Source of the DNA: Flavobacteriales bacterium | Lineage (GTDB): Bacteria; Bacteroidota; Bacteroidia; Flavobacteriales_F; PHOS-HE28 | Reading direction: 5' to 3' | Assembly (NCBI GenBank): GCA_016713865.1 | Contig: JADJOG010000004.1 | Location: 124,001-188,000 of the forward strand | Length of the DNA: 64,000 bases | Shown: in pieces, positions 7,142-16,031 of the stretch | Position numbering within the stretch: position 1 is the stretch's first letter | Layout of the letters: the number at the start of each line of letters is the position of its first letter | Program-made: the position numbers and the translations under genes | The notes under the pieces: model-generated | The model's input: only the letters and a program-made list of their open reading frames with translations | Told to the model about the DNA's origin: nothing | Database searches by the model: none

Positions 7142-9869
7142 ATGGGAATTGAACTGATGTACACCATCCCCGTAATGGGATTGGTGGGCCTGGTAGTAAT
7201 GGTGGCCAAGGCCATGTGGGTGAACAAGCAAGATGCTGGCGATGCCAATATGAAAGAGCTCGCGGGCTACATCGCCCGTGGTGCCAGCGCCTTCCTGAAA
7301 GCCGAATGGAAAGTGCTGGGCGTGTTCGCCGCTATCGCTGCGGTGCTGCTCGCTTGGAGCGCTGAGCTTGAGGCCGTTGCCGCGCACACCGATTGGGTGA
7401 TCGCCATCGCCTTCCTCATCGGCGCCTTCTTCAGTGCCTTCGCCGGATGGATTGGCATGAGCATCGCGACCAAGGCCAACGTGCGCACCACGCAAGCGGC
7501 ACGGACCAGCTTGGCCAAGGCCTCAAAGTGAGCTTCAACGGAGGAACCGTGATGGGTCTCGGCGTGGCCGGTCTCGCAGTGGTCGGTCTTAGCACGCTCT
7601 TCATCCTTTTCCTCCGCATGTACGTGGGCGACATCGCCGCAGGCACCGCCGAATGGAACGACGCCATGATGCAATGCCTCGAAGTGCTCGCTGGCTTCAG
7701 CCTCGGAGCTGAGAGCATCGCGCTCTTCGCTCGTGTGGGCGGCGGCATCTACACCAAGGCTGCCGACGTGGGCGCCGACCTCGTTGGCAAGGTTGAAGCG
7801 GGCATCCCTGAGGATGATGCGCGCAACCCCGCCACCATCGCCGATAACGTGGGCGACAACGTAGGTGACGTGGCTGGCATGGGCGCCGATCTCTTCGGCA
7901 GTTACGTGGCCACCATGCTCGCCACCATGGTGCTCGGCCGCGAGGTGGTGAGCGCCGACAACTTCGGCGGCATGGCCCCCATCCTGCTTCCGATGGTGAT
8001 CGCCGGCCTCGGCGTGCTCTTCAGCATCGTGGGCACCTTCTTCGTGCGCATCAACAAGGACAGCGATAGCGTGATGGCCGCGCTGAACAAAGGCAACTGG
8101 GGCGCCATGATCCTGGTGGCCATCGTGAGCTACCCGCTCGTGCAATGGATGCTTCCCGAGACGATGGAGTTCGTTCGTGGCGGCGTTTCCACAGTAATCA
8201 CCAGCATGAATGTGTTCTGGGCCATCATGCTCGGCCTCGTGGTGGGTACGCTCATGAGCATGGTCACTGAGTACTACACCAGCATGGGCAAGCGCCCAGT
8301 GCTGAGCATCGTGCGCAAGAGCGGCACGGGCCACGGCACCAACGTGATCGGCGGTCTGGCCATGGGCATGGAGAGCACCGTGCTCCCGATCCTCCTGCTC
8401 GCTGCCGGCATCTGGGGATCATTCGAGCTCGCTGGCATGTACGGTGTGGCGATCGCTGCCGCAGGCATGATGGCCACCACCGCCATGCAGCTCGCCATCG
8501 ATGCCTTCGGTCCTATTGCCGACAACGCCGGTGGCATTGCTGAAATGAGCGGTCTGCCGAAAGAAGTGCGTGAGCGCACCGACAACCTCGACGCTGTGGG
8601 CAACACCACCGCTGCAACGGGCAAAGGCTTCGCGATCGCTTCCGCAGCACTTACCGCGCTTGCGCTCTTCGCAGCTTACGTTGGCATGTCGGGCATCAGC
8701 GGCATCGACATCTACAAGGCCGACGTGCTGGCCATGCTCTTCGTTGGCGGCATGATCCCTTCTTCTTCAGCAGCCTCGCCATCAGCGCCGTGGGCAAAGC
8801 CGCCATGGACATGGTGAAAGAAGTGCGCCGCCAGTTCCGCGAGATCCCTGGCATCATGGAAGGCAAGGCCAAGCCCGAGTACGAGAAGTGCGTAGCGATC
8901 AGCACGCAGGCTTCGATCCGCGAGATGATCGCGCCCGGCGCACTTGCATTGATCGCACCAATCCTCGTTGGTTTCCTCGTTGGCCCTGAAGCGCTGGGCG
9001 GCCTGCTCGCCGGCATCACGGTGAGCGGCGTGCTCATGGGCATGTTCCAGAACAACGCCGGTGGCGCATGGGACAATGCGAAGAAAAGCTTCGAGAAGGG
9101 CGTGGACATCGACGGCACGATGTACTACAAGCACAAGAGCGATAAGCCTTCGCCTCCCCACCAAGCAGCTGTTACAGGTGACACTGTGGGCGACCCCTTC
9201 AAGGACACTTCAGGTCCTTCGATGAACATCCTGATCAAGCTCACAAGCATCGTGGCGCTGATCATCGCGCCGCACATCAATGAAGGAAACCATGGTGATG
9301 CTCGTGCGACGGACATGAACGCCGCGGCCATGCACTCCGATCACGATGCGGATGCGAATGCTGGCAACGTTACCGATGGCGGCAATGGCAATGGCACCAG
9401 CGCCGATGATGCCGCCAATCGCGATGGCATCGACCGTTTGGAGACCCGCGCCACCGATTACAGCACCAAGCTGATCACGGGTTACGAGGTGAAGGGCGCA
9501 ACGGGCGGCATGGAGAATGACCTGATGACCTTCATCATGCGCGCGATACCCGCCGATAAGACCACGTGGATCGGCTTCAATGAAGTTAAATACGCCGGCA
9601 CAGCGCTCACTGCCTCATCTGATGCGCAAGTGAACAATACCGCCGAGATCCTCAAGGCGTTCAAGACACTGAAGCTCGAAGTGGGTGCCACTGGCGACAA
9701 CGCGCAAGCCAAAGCCGATGCGCTACGCAACGCGATCATCGCCAAGGGCATCGATGCTGATCGCATCAGTGCCACCGGCTATGCTGCCGATGCGCCATTC
9801 GCTACGAAGTCGCTCTACCTCGACCGCCCGGCCACACAAGGCCCAGCGCTGCGCGTGAGCGATCGCTGA
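7142..9869 (+). CDS. hppA: K+-dependent-type membrane pyrophosphatase with OmpA-like C-terminal domain, two frame breaks
   Basis: Couples hydrolysis of pyrophosphate to pumping of H+ or Na+ across the inner membrane. About 909 residues once two breaks are repaired: near 7520 (a G missing after AAG) and near 8759 (a C missing after ATC). The signature DVGADLVGKVEAGIPEDD and NVGDNVGDVAGMGADLFGSY mark the pyrophosphate site. GNTTAATGKGF has Ala and Gly at the positions that are Lys and Thr in K+-independent enzymes, so a K+-dependent type is expected; the pumped ion is not decided. After the last membrane span (~9225-9280) comes a His/Asp/Asn-rich linker and an OmpA-like domain (about residues 800-900: VNNTAEILKAF, VGATGD, IDADRISATGYA). 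The usual family length is near 700. A strong terminator follows. Confidence 0.93.
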
Positions 9870-9884
9870 TCGCGAGTTGCTCCC

Positions 9885-9920
9885 ACGAAGAAGCCCCGCC
9901 GATGAGCGGGGCTTCTTCGT
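9885..9920. terminator. strong bidirectional terminator between hppA and the dNK gene
   Basis: Perfect 15-base arms 9885-9899 and 9906-9920 with a six-base loop, GC-rich core GCCCCGC, and CTTC/T-rich flanks in both directions. It lies between two convergent genes and should serve both. Confidence 0.85.
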
Positions 9921-9935
9921 TCGTTGATGCTCGTA

Positions 9936-10700
9936 TCAGCGCTTCTTCGCCACGGCCTTTGCCGGCGCCTTGGTGGGCAGCGGCTTCAGCACGCCCTTCT
10001 TCAAGGGCGCCAGGATCTTTTCTGCCGTCTTCGCGACTGGCTTGGCACCCGTGATTGATTTGGCCACAGTCGCGGGCTTCTCCATCGGGAAGAGGCCATG
10101 GATCTCAGCATCGATGCGGTTGATGATCCGGCCCAGATCCTCGGGGTTCGTGTGGAAGGCATTGTCCTCCACATCGATCACGAGCAACTTGCCCTTGTCA
10201 TACTTCTCGATCCACGCATCGTAGCGCTCATTCAGGCGCTTGAGGTAATCGATGCTGATGCTGGCCTCGTAGTCGCGGCCACGCTCGGCGATCTGCTTCA
10301 CAAGCTTCTCAACAGGTGCTTGCAGGAAGATCAGCAGATCGGGCGGCTGAATGGCGCTCTCCATGTTGAGGAAAAGTCGGTGGTAGTTCTCGAAATCGCG
10401 CGTGGTCATCAGGCCCATCGCGTGCAGGTTGGGAGCGAAGATGTAGGCATCCTCGTAGATGGTGCGGTCCTGGATCACGCCACGTCCGCTGCGACGGATC
10501 TCCAAGAGCTGCTCGAAGCGCGAGTTGAGGAAGAAGATCTGCAGGTTGAAGCTCCAGCGCTGCATGTCCTTATAGAAGTCGAACAGGTATGGGTTGTTAT
10601 CAACCGCTTCCTGGAGCTGCTCCCATTTGTAATGCTTGGCGAGCAGCTGCGTGAGCGTGGTCTTGCCGGAGCCGATGTTGCCTGCGATCGCGATATGCAT
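9936..10700 (-). CDS. deoxynucleoside kinase with Lys/Ala/Pro-rich tail
   Basis: Phosphorylates deoxynucleosides (dAdo/dGuo-type kinases) for dNTP salvage. The P-loop GNIGSGKTT lies at residues 7-15, the DRT-like motif in QDRTIYEDAYIF, and the lid segment as QIAERGRDYEASISIDYLKRLNERYDAWIEKY. The kinase ends near residue 205; the remaining ~50 residues are a basic, low-complexity extension rich in AK and PAK repeats, which is not part of the kinase fold. Its frame is continuous, so the tail seems real. A second, shorter kinase of the same family lies at 18416-19051. Which nucleosides each uses cannot be read from sequence. Confidence 0.9.
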   Translation of the reverse strand: MHIAIAGNIGSGKTTLTQLLAKHYKWEQLQEAVDNNPYLFDFYKDMQRWSFNLQIFFLNSRFEQLLEIRRSGRGVIQDRTIYEDAYIFAPNLHAMGLMTTRDFENYHRLFLNMESAIQPPDLLIFLQAPVEKLVKQIAERGRDYEASISIDYLKRLNERYDAWIEKYDKGKLLVIDVEDNAFHTNPEDLGRIINRIDAEIHGLFPMEKPATVAKSITGAKPVAKTAEKILAPLKKGVLKPLPTKAPAKAVAKKR

Positions 10701-10765
10701 CTGTACCGAGTGAGGTTGAGGGTTTCTGCGTTGCTGATCGATTCGTGCCGATCATCAATGGCAGG

Positions 10766-10773
10766 CGAAGATA
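10766..10773 (-). promoter_or_regulatory. -7 box TATCTTCG upstream of the dNK gene
   Basis: Minus-strand TATCTTCG fits TAnnTTyG and lies about 65 bases before the start at 10700. The same octamer precedes the PorE-like gene. Confidence 0.45.
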
Positions 10774-10816
10774 CCGGGGCACCCCAACCGGCGCGAGGTT
10801 GTGGAAAACTCGTGTT

Positions 10817-11622
10817 TCAGCGCTCTGCCTGCACGAATGCGGCAATCCGGTCATCGAGCAGGAGGTAGTACACGCCGCCTTCCACGCGAAGCTCCTTTGC
10901 TTGCGCGGCCCAAGGCCCAAGCGAATCGATCCGTTCAACCCGGAATGAACGGAGCTCGTAACGTCCAACGCCGAAGGTGTTGAGGTATGATATGGCGCCG
11001 CCACGCACCTCGAAGGATATTGCGCCTGTGATGGGGATGGTGCGCATGTACGTGCCGAAGAGATCGAACTGGAGTATGCCGCGCTTGGGGTCGTTCACAT
11101 ATAGGCGGCCATCGTGCTCTTCCATGGCAATCGGCTCCGGTGCGAAGCCGAGCAATTGATCCAAGCGGCCGGTATTGGTGAGCTGGCGCAACTGCGCATC
11201 GAGACGGATGAGCGCCATGTCGCGCTGATCATAAAGCCAGAAGCCGTTCTGCACGCTCATGCAGGCCAGCACGGCCTGCGAAAATCCGTTCGATGGCAGT
11301 TGATCACGCTGCCCTGCACGGCGAGTGTGTTATCGAGCACGGCCAATTGCCCTTGCTCGCGCGCATGCACCATCGGCTTCAGCGAGTAGAAGGCATCGAT
11401 GCCGGTGATCCGGCCGAGGGTCTTCACGCTGTTGCGCAGCCAGCTCCTGCCTTTCGCATCGTACAGCACGAGCTCATCGCCGCTGAGCGCGTACACGTTG
11501 CCAATCTCGTCGGTGGTGAATGAATCGAAGCGCCCGGGAATAGAGAAACGCTCGGTGAAAAGCTGCGCCTGCGCGACAAGCGTGCAGCTGAGCAAGGCGA
11601 TGCTGAGGAAATGGGCGATCAT
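10817..11622 (-). CDS. secreted beta-propeller-like protein, one frame break
   Basis: About 268 residues after repair of one break near 11298 (one C missing between AAC and TGCC on the coding strand). The N-terminus is a signal peptide (ending QAQ, ~residue 20). The rest has short repeated strands such as GNVYALSGDELVLYDAKG, QNGFWLYDQRDMALIRLD and DGRLYVNDPKRGILQFDLFG, typical of six-bladed or NHL-like propellers. No catalytic residues are evident. Its ATG overlaps the stop of the GH3-like gene (ATGA), so the two are probably co-transcribed and translationally coupled. The function is unknown; a periplasmic or surface location is likely. Confidence 0.75.
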
Positions 11623-13130
11623 GCCGGCACGGGTGCGAGGATGGATTCGATGAGCGCGCGGTCATTGCAGAGGCGGGGCACCTTGTTCTGCCCGCCGAGC
11701 TTGCCGCGTTCACGCATCCACGCATGGAACGTGCCGTTATCCATCGCATGCACCACGGGCATCCGCAGCGCCATGTCGCCGCGCCGCTTGGCATCGTAAT
11801 CCGAATTGATGGCCCGCATGGCCTTGTCCAGCACCTCCGTGAAACGACCCAGATCATCGGGCGCGCGCTCGAACTCGATGGCCCATTCGTGACCGCCGCG
11901 CGCATCGTCGTCCATATAGATAGGCGCGGCCGTGTAGTCGCTCACGACAGCGCCCGTTGCAGCGCACGCCGCTTCGATGCCACGATCGGCGTTATCAACG
12001 ATTAACTCCTCGCCGAAGGCATTGATGAAGCTCTTCGTGCGACCGCTCACCTGTATCCGGTACGGCCTAACGCTGGTGAAACGCACGGTATCGCCCGGCA
12101 TGTAGCGCCAGAGCCCGCCGTTGGTGCTGATCACAAGCGCGTAGCTCACATCGGGCTCCACCTCGCTCAAGAGCAAGGTGCGCGGGTTCGACGAGCCGAG
12201 TTCCTCGAGCGGCATGAACTCGTAGAAGATGCCATAATCGAGCATGAGCAGCATATCGTTGGCGCCACGCCGGTCCTGCACGCCGAATGATCCCTCGCTG
12301 GCGTTGTAGGTCTCCAGGTAATTCATCTGCGCCGAGGGGATCAGCTCCTGGTATTGCTCGCGGTAGGGCCTGAAGCTGACACCGCCGTGCATGAAGAGCT
12401 CGAGGTTGGGCCACACCTGCATGATGTCGCGTTTGCCGGTGAGTTCCAGGATCCGGCGCAGCAGCACCAGTGTCCATGAAGGAACGCCTGCGATGCAGCG
12501 CACATCCTCGCGCATCGTCTCGCGCGCCATGCGCTCGCTCTTCTCCTCCCAATTCTCCATCAGCGCGGTCTCGATCACCGGGGTGCGCTTCACTTCGACC
12601 CAAACCGGCAGGTTGCGGATGATGATCGCGCTCAGATCGCCGCTGTACGCATCGCTGCGCAATTGCTCAATGGTGCTGCTGCCGCCCACCACGAGGCTCA
12701 TGCCCTGGTACAGTTTGCTATCGGGCCGCTGCTGGTAGTGAAGGGCGATCAGGTCCTTGCCGCCCTTGTAGTGGCAATCCTCCAAAGCCTCGCGGCTGAC
12801 AGGGATGTACTTGCTGCGGTCGCTGGTGGTGCCGCTGCTCTTGGCGAACCATTTCACATCGGTGGGCCAGAGCAGGTTCTGCTCGCCCTTGCGCAGGCGC
12901 GCCACGTAGGGCTTCACATCCTCATAGTCCTGGATGGGCACGCGACGGCGGAACTCATCGATGCTGCCGATGGAAGCATAGTCGTGCTGGCGCCCCCATT
13001 CGGTGTAGCGCGCCATGCGCACCAGCGAGTGGAACACCTCGAGCTGCGCGAGGTGCGGATGATCGCGGAACAGCTCGATCTGCTGAAGCCGCTTCTTGAT
13101 GAGGTAGCCGAATAGTGCGTTGAAGGGCAT
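11619..13130 (-). CDS. GH3 auxin-responsive promoter family protein (acyl-adenylate-type enzyme)
   Basis: 503 residues, full length for bacterial GH3-like proteins, which belong to the adenylate-forming superfamily and are expected to activate a carboxylate with ATP and transfer it to an amine or other acceptor; the bacterial substrates are not known. Recognisable blocks are KSSGTTSDRSKYIPVS (nucleotide-binding loop), YNASEGSFG, GLWRYMPGDTVRFTS and GRTKSFINAFGEELIVDNAD. There is no signal peptide, so it is cytoplasmic. The gene starts divergently from the DUF2797 gene, with about 40 bases between start codons. It overlaps the propeller gene by four bases. Confidence 0.88.
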   Translation of the reverse strand: MPFNALFGYLIKKRLQQIELFRDHPHLAQLEVFHSLVRMARYTEWGRQHDYASIGSIDEFRRRVPIQDYEDVKPYVARLRKGEQNLLWPTDVKWFAKSSGTTSDRSKYIPVSREALEDCHYKGGKDLIALHYQQRPDSKLYQGMSLVVGGSSTIEQLRSDAYSGDLSAIIIRNLPVWVEVKRTPVIETALMENWEEKSERMARETMREDVRCIAGVPSWTLVLLRRILELTGKRDIMQVWPNLELFMHGGVSFRPYREQYQELIPSAQMNYLETYNASEGSFGVQDRRGANDMLLMLDYGIFYEFMPLEELGSSNPRTLLLSEVEPDVSYALVISTNGGLWRYMPGDTVRFTSVRPYRIQVSGRTKSFINAFGEELIVDNADRGIEAACAATGAVVSDYTAAPIYMDDDARGGHEWAIEFERAPDDLGRFTEVLDKAMRAINSDYDAKRRGDMALRMPVVHAMDNGTFHAWMRERGKLGGQNKVPRLCNDRALIESILAPVPA

Positions 13131-13170
13131 GGGGGGAGGCGCCTATCTTCCGCCGAAATGTAATTGCCGC

Positions 13171-13978
13171 GTGAATACCTCCGAAGGACAGCCCTTGTTG
13201 AAGATGCGCGCCACGCTCGGTCCCGATGCCGTTGTGCGCTATGCCCTCCCCTTCGACCCGCCGCTTGATCTAGCCCCTTTCATTGGGCAGCGGATCACCC
13301 TGAGGGCAACCGGCGCGCTCAGTTGCGTGAGCTGCGGCAAGCGTGTGAAGAAGCTTTTCCAGCAGGGCTTCTGCTACCCGTGCTTGATCAGCGCGCCTGA
13401 AGCGGCCGAGTGCATCGTTCACCCCGAACTGTGCCGCGCGCATTTAGGCGAGGGCCGCGACCCCGACTGGGAGATCGCGCACCACGCCACGGAGCACGTG
13501 GTGTACATGAGCTACACGGGCAACGTGAAAGTGGGCGTAACGCGCAGCACGCAGTTGCCCACGCGGTGGATCGATCAAGGAGCCGTGGCGGCGCTGGTGA
13601 TCGCGCGTGTTCCATACCGTCAGCTCGCGGGCTTGATCGAAGTGGACCTCAAGCGCGTGTTCGCCGACAAGACCAACTGGCGCGCGATGCTCAAGGAAAT
13701 GAAGCCCGATGAGGACGCATTGCGCGGCGCTCGCGCCCAAGCCATCGGAGCGCTCCGTTCCGATTTGCAACAGCACCTTCTGCACGAGGAGGAACCAATG
13801 GAGATCAAAATATCCCGTGCTGGCCTATCCACCCAAGGTCACCAGCGTGTCGTTCGAGAAACAGCCAGTGATCGGCGGTTTGCTCATGGGCATCAAAGGG
13901 CAGTACCTGCTCTGGGAGGATGGCCGCGTGTTGAACATCCGCAACCAGAGCGGCGTGCATGTGGTGGTGGAAAACTGA
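13171..13978 (+). CDS. DUF2797 family protein, one frame break
   Basis: About 269 residues. Blocks seen: a treble-clef-like Cys set SCVSCGKRVKKLFQQGFCYPC (~residues 47-67), then C-rich CIVHPELCRAHLGEGRDPDWE, YMSYTGNVKVGVTRSTQLPTRWIDQGA, and after the break the end EIKYPVLAYPPKV and GIKGQYLLWEDGRVLNIR. These match DUF2797, which resembles a GIY-YIG-like fold with zinc ligands; its role is not established. One extra A in the run 13807-13810 breaks the frame and truncates the tail. I prefer the GTG at 13171 because the upstream in-frame part overlaps the GH3 start; an ATG at 13204 is possible. A weak -7-like TATCTTCC lies at 13144. Confidence 0.8.
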
Positions 13979-14061
13979 TTTCCATCCGTAACTCTTCCTA
14001 GGTAGCGCCGTTACAGTGCTCGGGTTTTGGTTAGATCAGGCAACTGATCACAAAGGGCAAG

Positions 14062-14089
14062 CGGGCGGTCGCCATACGGCGGCCGCCCG
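14062..14089. terminator. GC-rich hairpin after the DUF2797 gene
   Basis: Twelve-base arms 14062-14073 and 14078-14089 with one G-T wobble and a four-base loop ATAC. A T-tract is missing, so it may be a terminator or another structured element. Confidence 0.5.
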
Positions 14090-14150
14090 TGCTTGTATTC
14101 TGGCCGATTCAGTTTTGATTGTGCTAGATTCACCTTCTGATTCCAAACAA

Positions 14151-14510
14151 ATGGACTTGATCAATGCAATCCACGACCAAAACATCATAGAGCCGTTGAT
14201 GCAGGAGGATGGTTTCATCGCAAGCTTCTTGATGCAAGGCGGCGTTGAGGTTCCAGAGGTGGCCAAGCCAAGAACATCGGGCATGCAGCTCGTTGCAACA
14301 GCAGACCCCGCCAGTTGGTTTGTCCGCTTCGAAGAAGCCGGCCAATGGGCCATCCGTGTATTCAACGGCGCTGGCGGCCTGATCCTCACCACCAACATGC
14401 AAGGCCAAGGCGGCTTGCTTCATTTAGGCGAGCAACCTGCGGGCATCTACCTGCTCGAAGCGGTGCACGCGCAAGGCCAGCGGCACACACGCAAAGTCGT
14501 GAAGCCATGA
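14151..14510 (+). CDS. short protein with a T9SS type A-like tail
   Basis: 119 residues from the ATG at 14151 (the frame is open from 14016). The last ~70 residues resemble a type A sorting domain: VRFEEAGQWAIRVFNGAGGLI, then LGEQPAGIYLLEAVHAQGQRHTRKVVKP, ending in the usual basic KVVK-type strand. There is no signal peptide, and the body before the tail is only ~45 residues, so this may be the remnant of a larger cargo gene or be missing its start because of an upstream break. The stop overlaps the next start (ATGA). It is preceded by the hairpin at 14062-14089. Confidence 0.55.
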   Translation: MDLINAIHDQNIIEPLMQEDGFIASFLMQGGVEVPEVAKPRTSGMQLVATADPASWFVRFEEAGQWAIRVFNGAGGLILTTNMQGQGGLLHLGEQPAGIYLLEAVHAQGQRHTRKVVKP

Positions 14511-15947
14511 TCCGCAGCGTGGTCTTTGTTGCTGCGGCGCTGCTCCTGAATTGCGCTGCAGCCCAATCTTGGCGCAAGTTGGGCAATGGGGCTATAGGCC
14601 CAGGCGATGTCAAGACCATTTTCGGTGATCCGGTGAGTGATCGGCTGCTCATCGGCGGCACCTTCATTTACATGAAGAACGAAACAGACACTGTGCTCGG
14701 AATAGGCCAGGCAGCTTGGAACGGTCATCGATGGGATTCACTAGCATATCGGATTCAACCGCTGAGCGGCAACGTTTGCCAGCAGACCTTCTGGTACCTC
14801 CGTTTTCAGGATAGGCTATACGCGTGCGGAGGATTCACCATACCGGATGGTATTCAACCAGTGAACTCAGGCATAGCAAGGTTGAACGAAGAAACGATGC
14901 GCTGGGAGCGTCTGGAGTGTCACAATCCCTTTAATAGCAGTCTGCTGAACCTTGTGCCTAAAGATCCCAATGGCAATTCCATTTACCTCACCGGTATCAA
15001 GAACACGGTTTGCGGTTACCCTCAATCCTGCGTGTTCCGCTACGATGGCAGCGCCTTTCACGAATGGGAGCCATGGTCCTTGATTCCCGAGAGCACCTCG
15101 AACTGGACACGCTTCGTGTTCGAGTTCCGCGGCTACACCTACCTCACCGGGAGCTTCCGTGACCCATTCAGCTCAGGCTTCGTTTCCTTTTTGCGCTGGA
15201 ACGGGAGCGAGTGGGAGTACGTGCCGGGCTGGGGCGCGTATTCGCGCAGCATCAACGATATGAGCATCCGCAACGACACGCTCTATGTCTCGGGCAACTT
15301 CCGCGTCGCCACCGGCGGGCCGGGCAATTGCATCGCCTACTTCGATGGCGAGAATTGGAACGATATGGGCGGCGGGGTGAGCTTCGAGGAAATGCCCAGC
15401 GCTGCCAGCTGCCTGGTGATGCAGTGGTACCGCAACAGCCTATGGGTGAGCGGCCAGATGGACCATGCCGGCGGCATCCCCATCGATGGCGTGGCCAAGT
15501 GGAACGGCCGCCAATGGTGCAGCGTGCCGGGGGATTTCTATGACCCCATCGGGCTAGACCGGGTTGGGGACATCACAGTTTGGCGCGACAGCCTCTACGT
15601 ATGCGGCGGCTTCACCAGCATCGATGGCGAGCCGATCCGCCATGTGGCGCAATGGCTCGGTGGCGATGCCGTGCTGGAATGCAGCGCGCCGGTGGGCGTT
15701 GGGGAGATTGAACCGCAGGGCTTCGGCTTGGCGCCCAACCCAGTGCGTGATCGCATGCGGCTCAACGGCAACAACCTGGCTGGCGCCCGTTATGAGATCA
15801 GCGATGCAACAGGGCGCTTGGTACGTGCAGGCCAGATCCAAAGACAACGAGGTGGATGTTACCATGCTGGCACCGGGCAGCTACCAATTGCTCTTGCGTG
15901 AACGCAAGGGGGAGCTGCTTTGGCAGGCGCGGTTTGTGAAGGAGTAG
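14507..15947 (+). CDS. secreted kelch/propeller-like T9SS type A cargo protein, one frame break
   Basis: About 479 residues. A signal peptide (cleavage after AAAQ, ~19) is followed by repeated units with the pattern of galactose-oxidase or kelch-like blades: GIARLNEETMRWERL, VSFLRWNGSEWEYVPGW, IAYFDGENWNDMGGGV, VAKWNGRQWCSVPGDF, each with a W-rich strand and DRLYACGGF/DTLYVSGNF partners. The tail is a type A sorting domain (GFGLAPNPVRDRMRL ... APGSYQLLLRERKG). An extra C near 15838 breaks the frame within the tail; removing it gives GQIKDNEVDVTMLAPGSY. Presumably exported by Sec and then across the outer membrane by the T9SS. Overlaps the preceding gene by four bases. Confidence 0.8.
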
Positions 15948-15975
15948 GCCGTACAAATCAGTTTGTCCGTCTCGA

Positions 15976-16014
15976 ATGAAGAAGGGTGAGCCTTGCCGGC
16001 TCACCCTTCTTCAT
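15976..16014. terminator. strong bidirectional terminator
   Basis: Perfect 16-base arms 15976-15991 and 15999-16014 with a seven-base loop, between the convergent cargo gene and sppA. Confidence 0.85.
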
Positions 16015-16031
16015 GTCAAGCAAACCGTCCG

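Noticed and set aside
7267..8334. Long minus-strand ORF (355 codons) opposite hppA
   Set aside because: His/Ala-rich shadow translation typical of GC-rich genes; the plus strand matches hppA fully.
7142..9869. Programmed frameshifting in hppA
   Set aside because: No slippery heptamer with a downstream structure is evident, and the same one-base homopolymer pattern appears in many unrelated genes.
11257..11622. Two separate small genes at 10817-11272 and 11257-11622
   Set aside because: One added base joins them into a continuous propeller protein with a single signal peptide.
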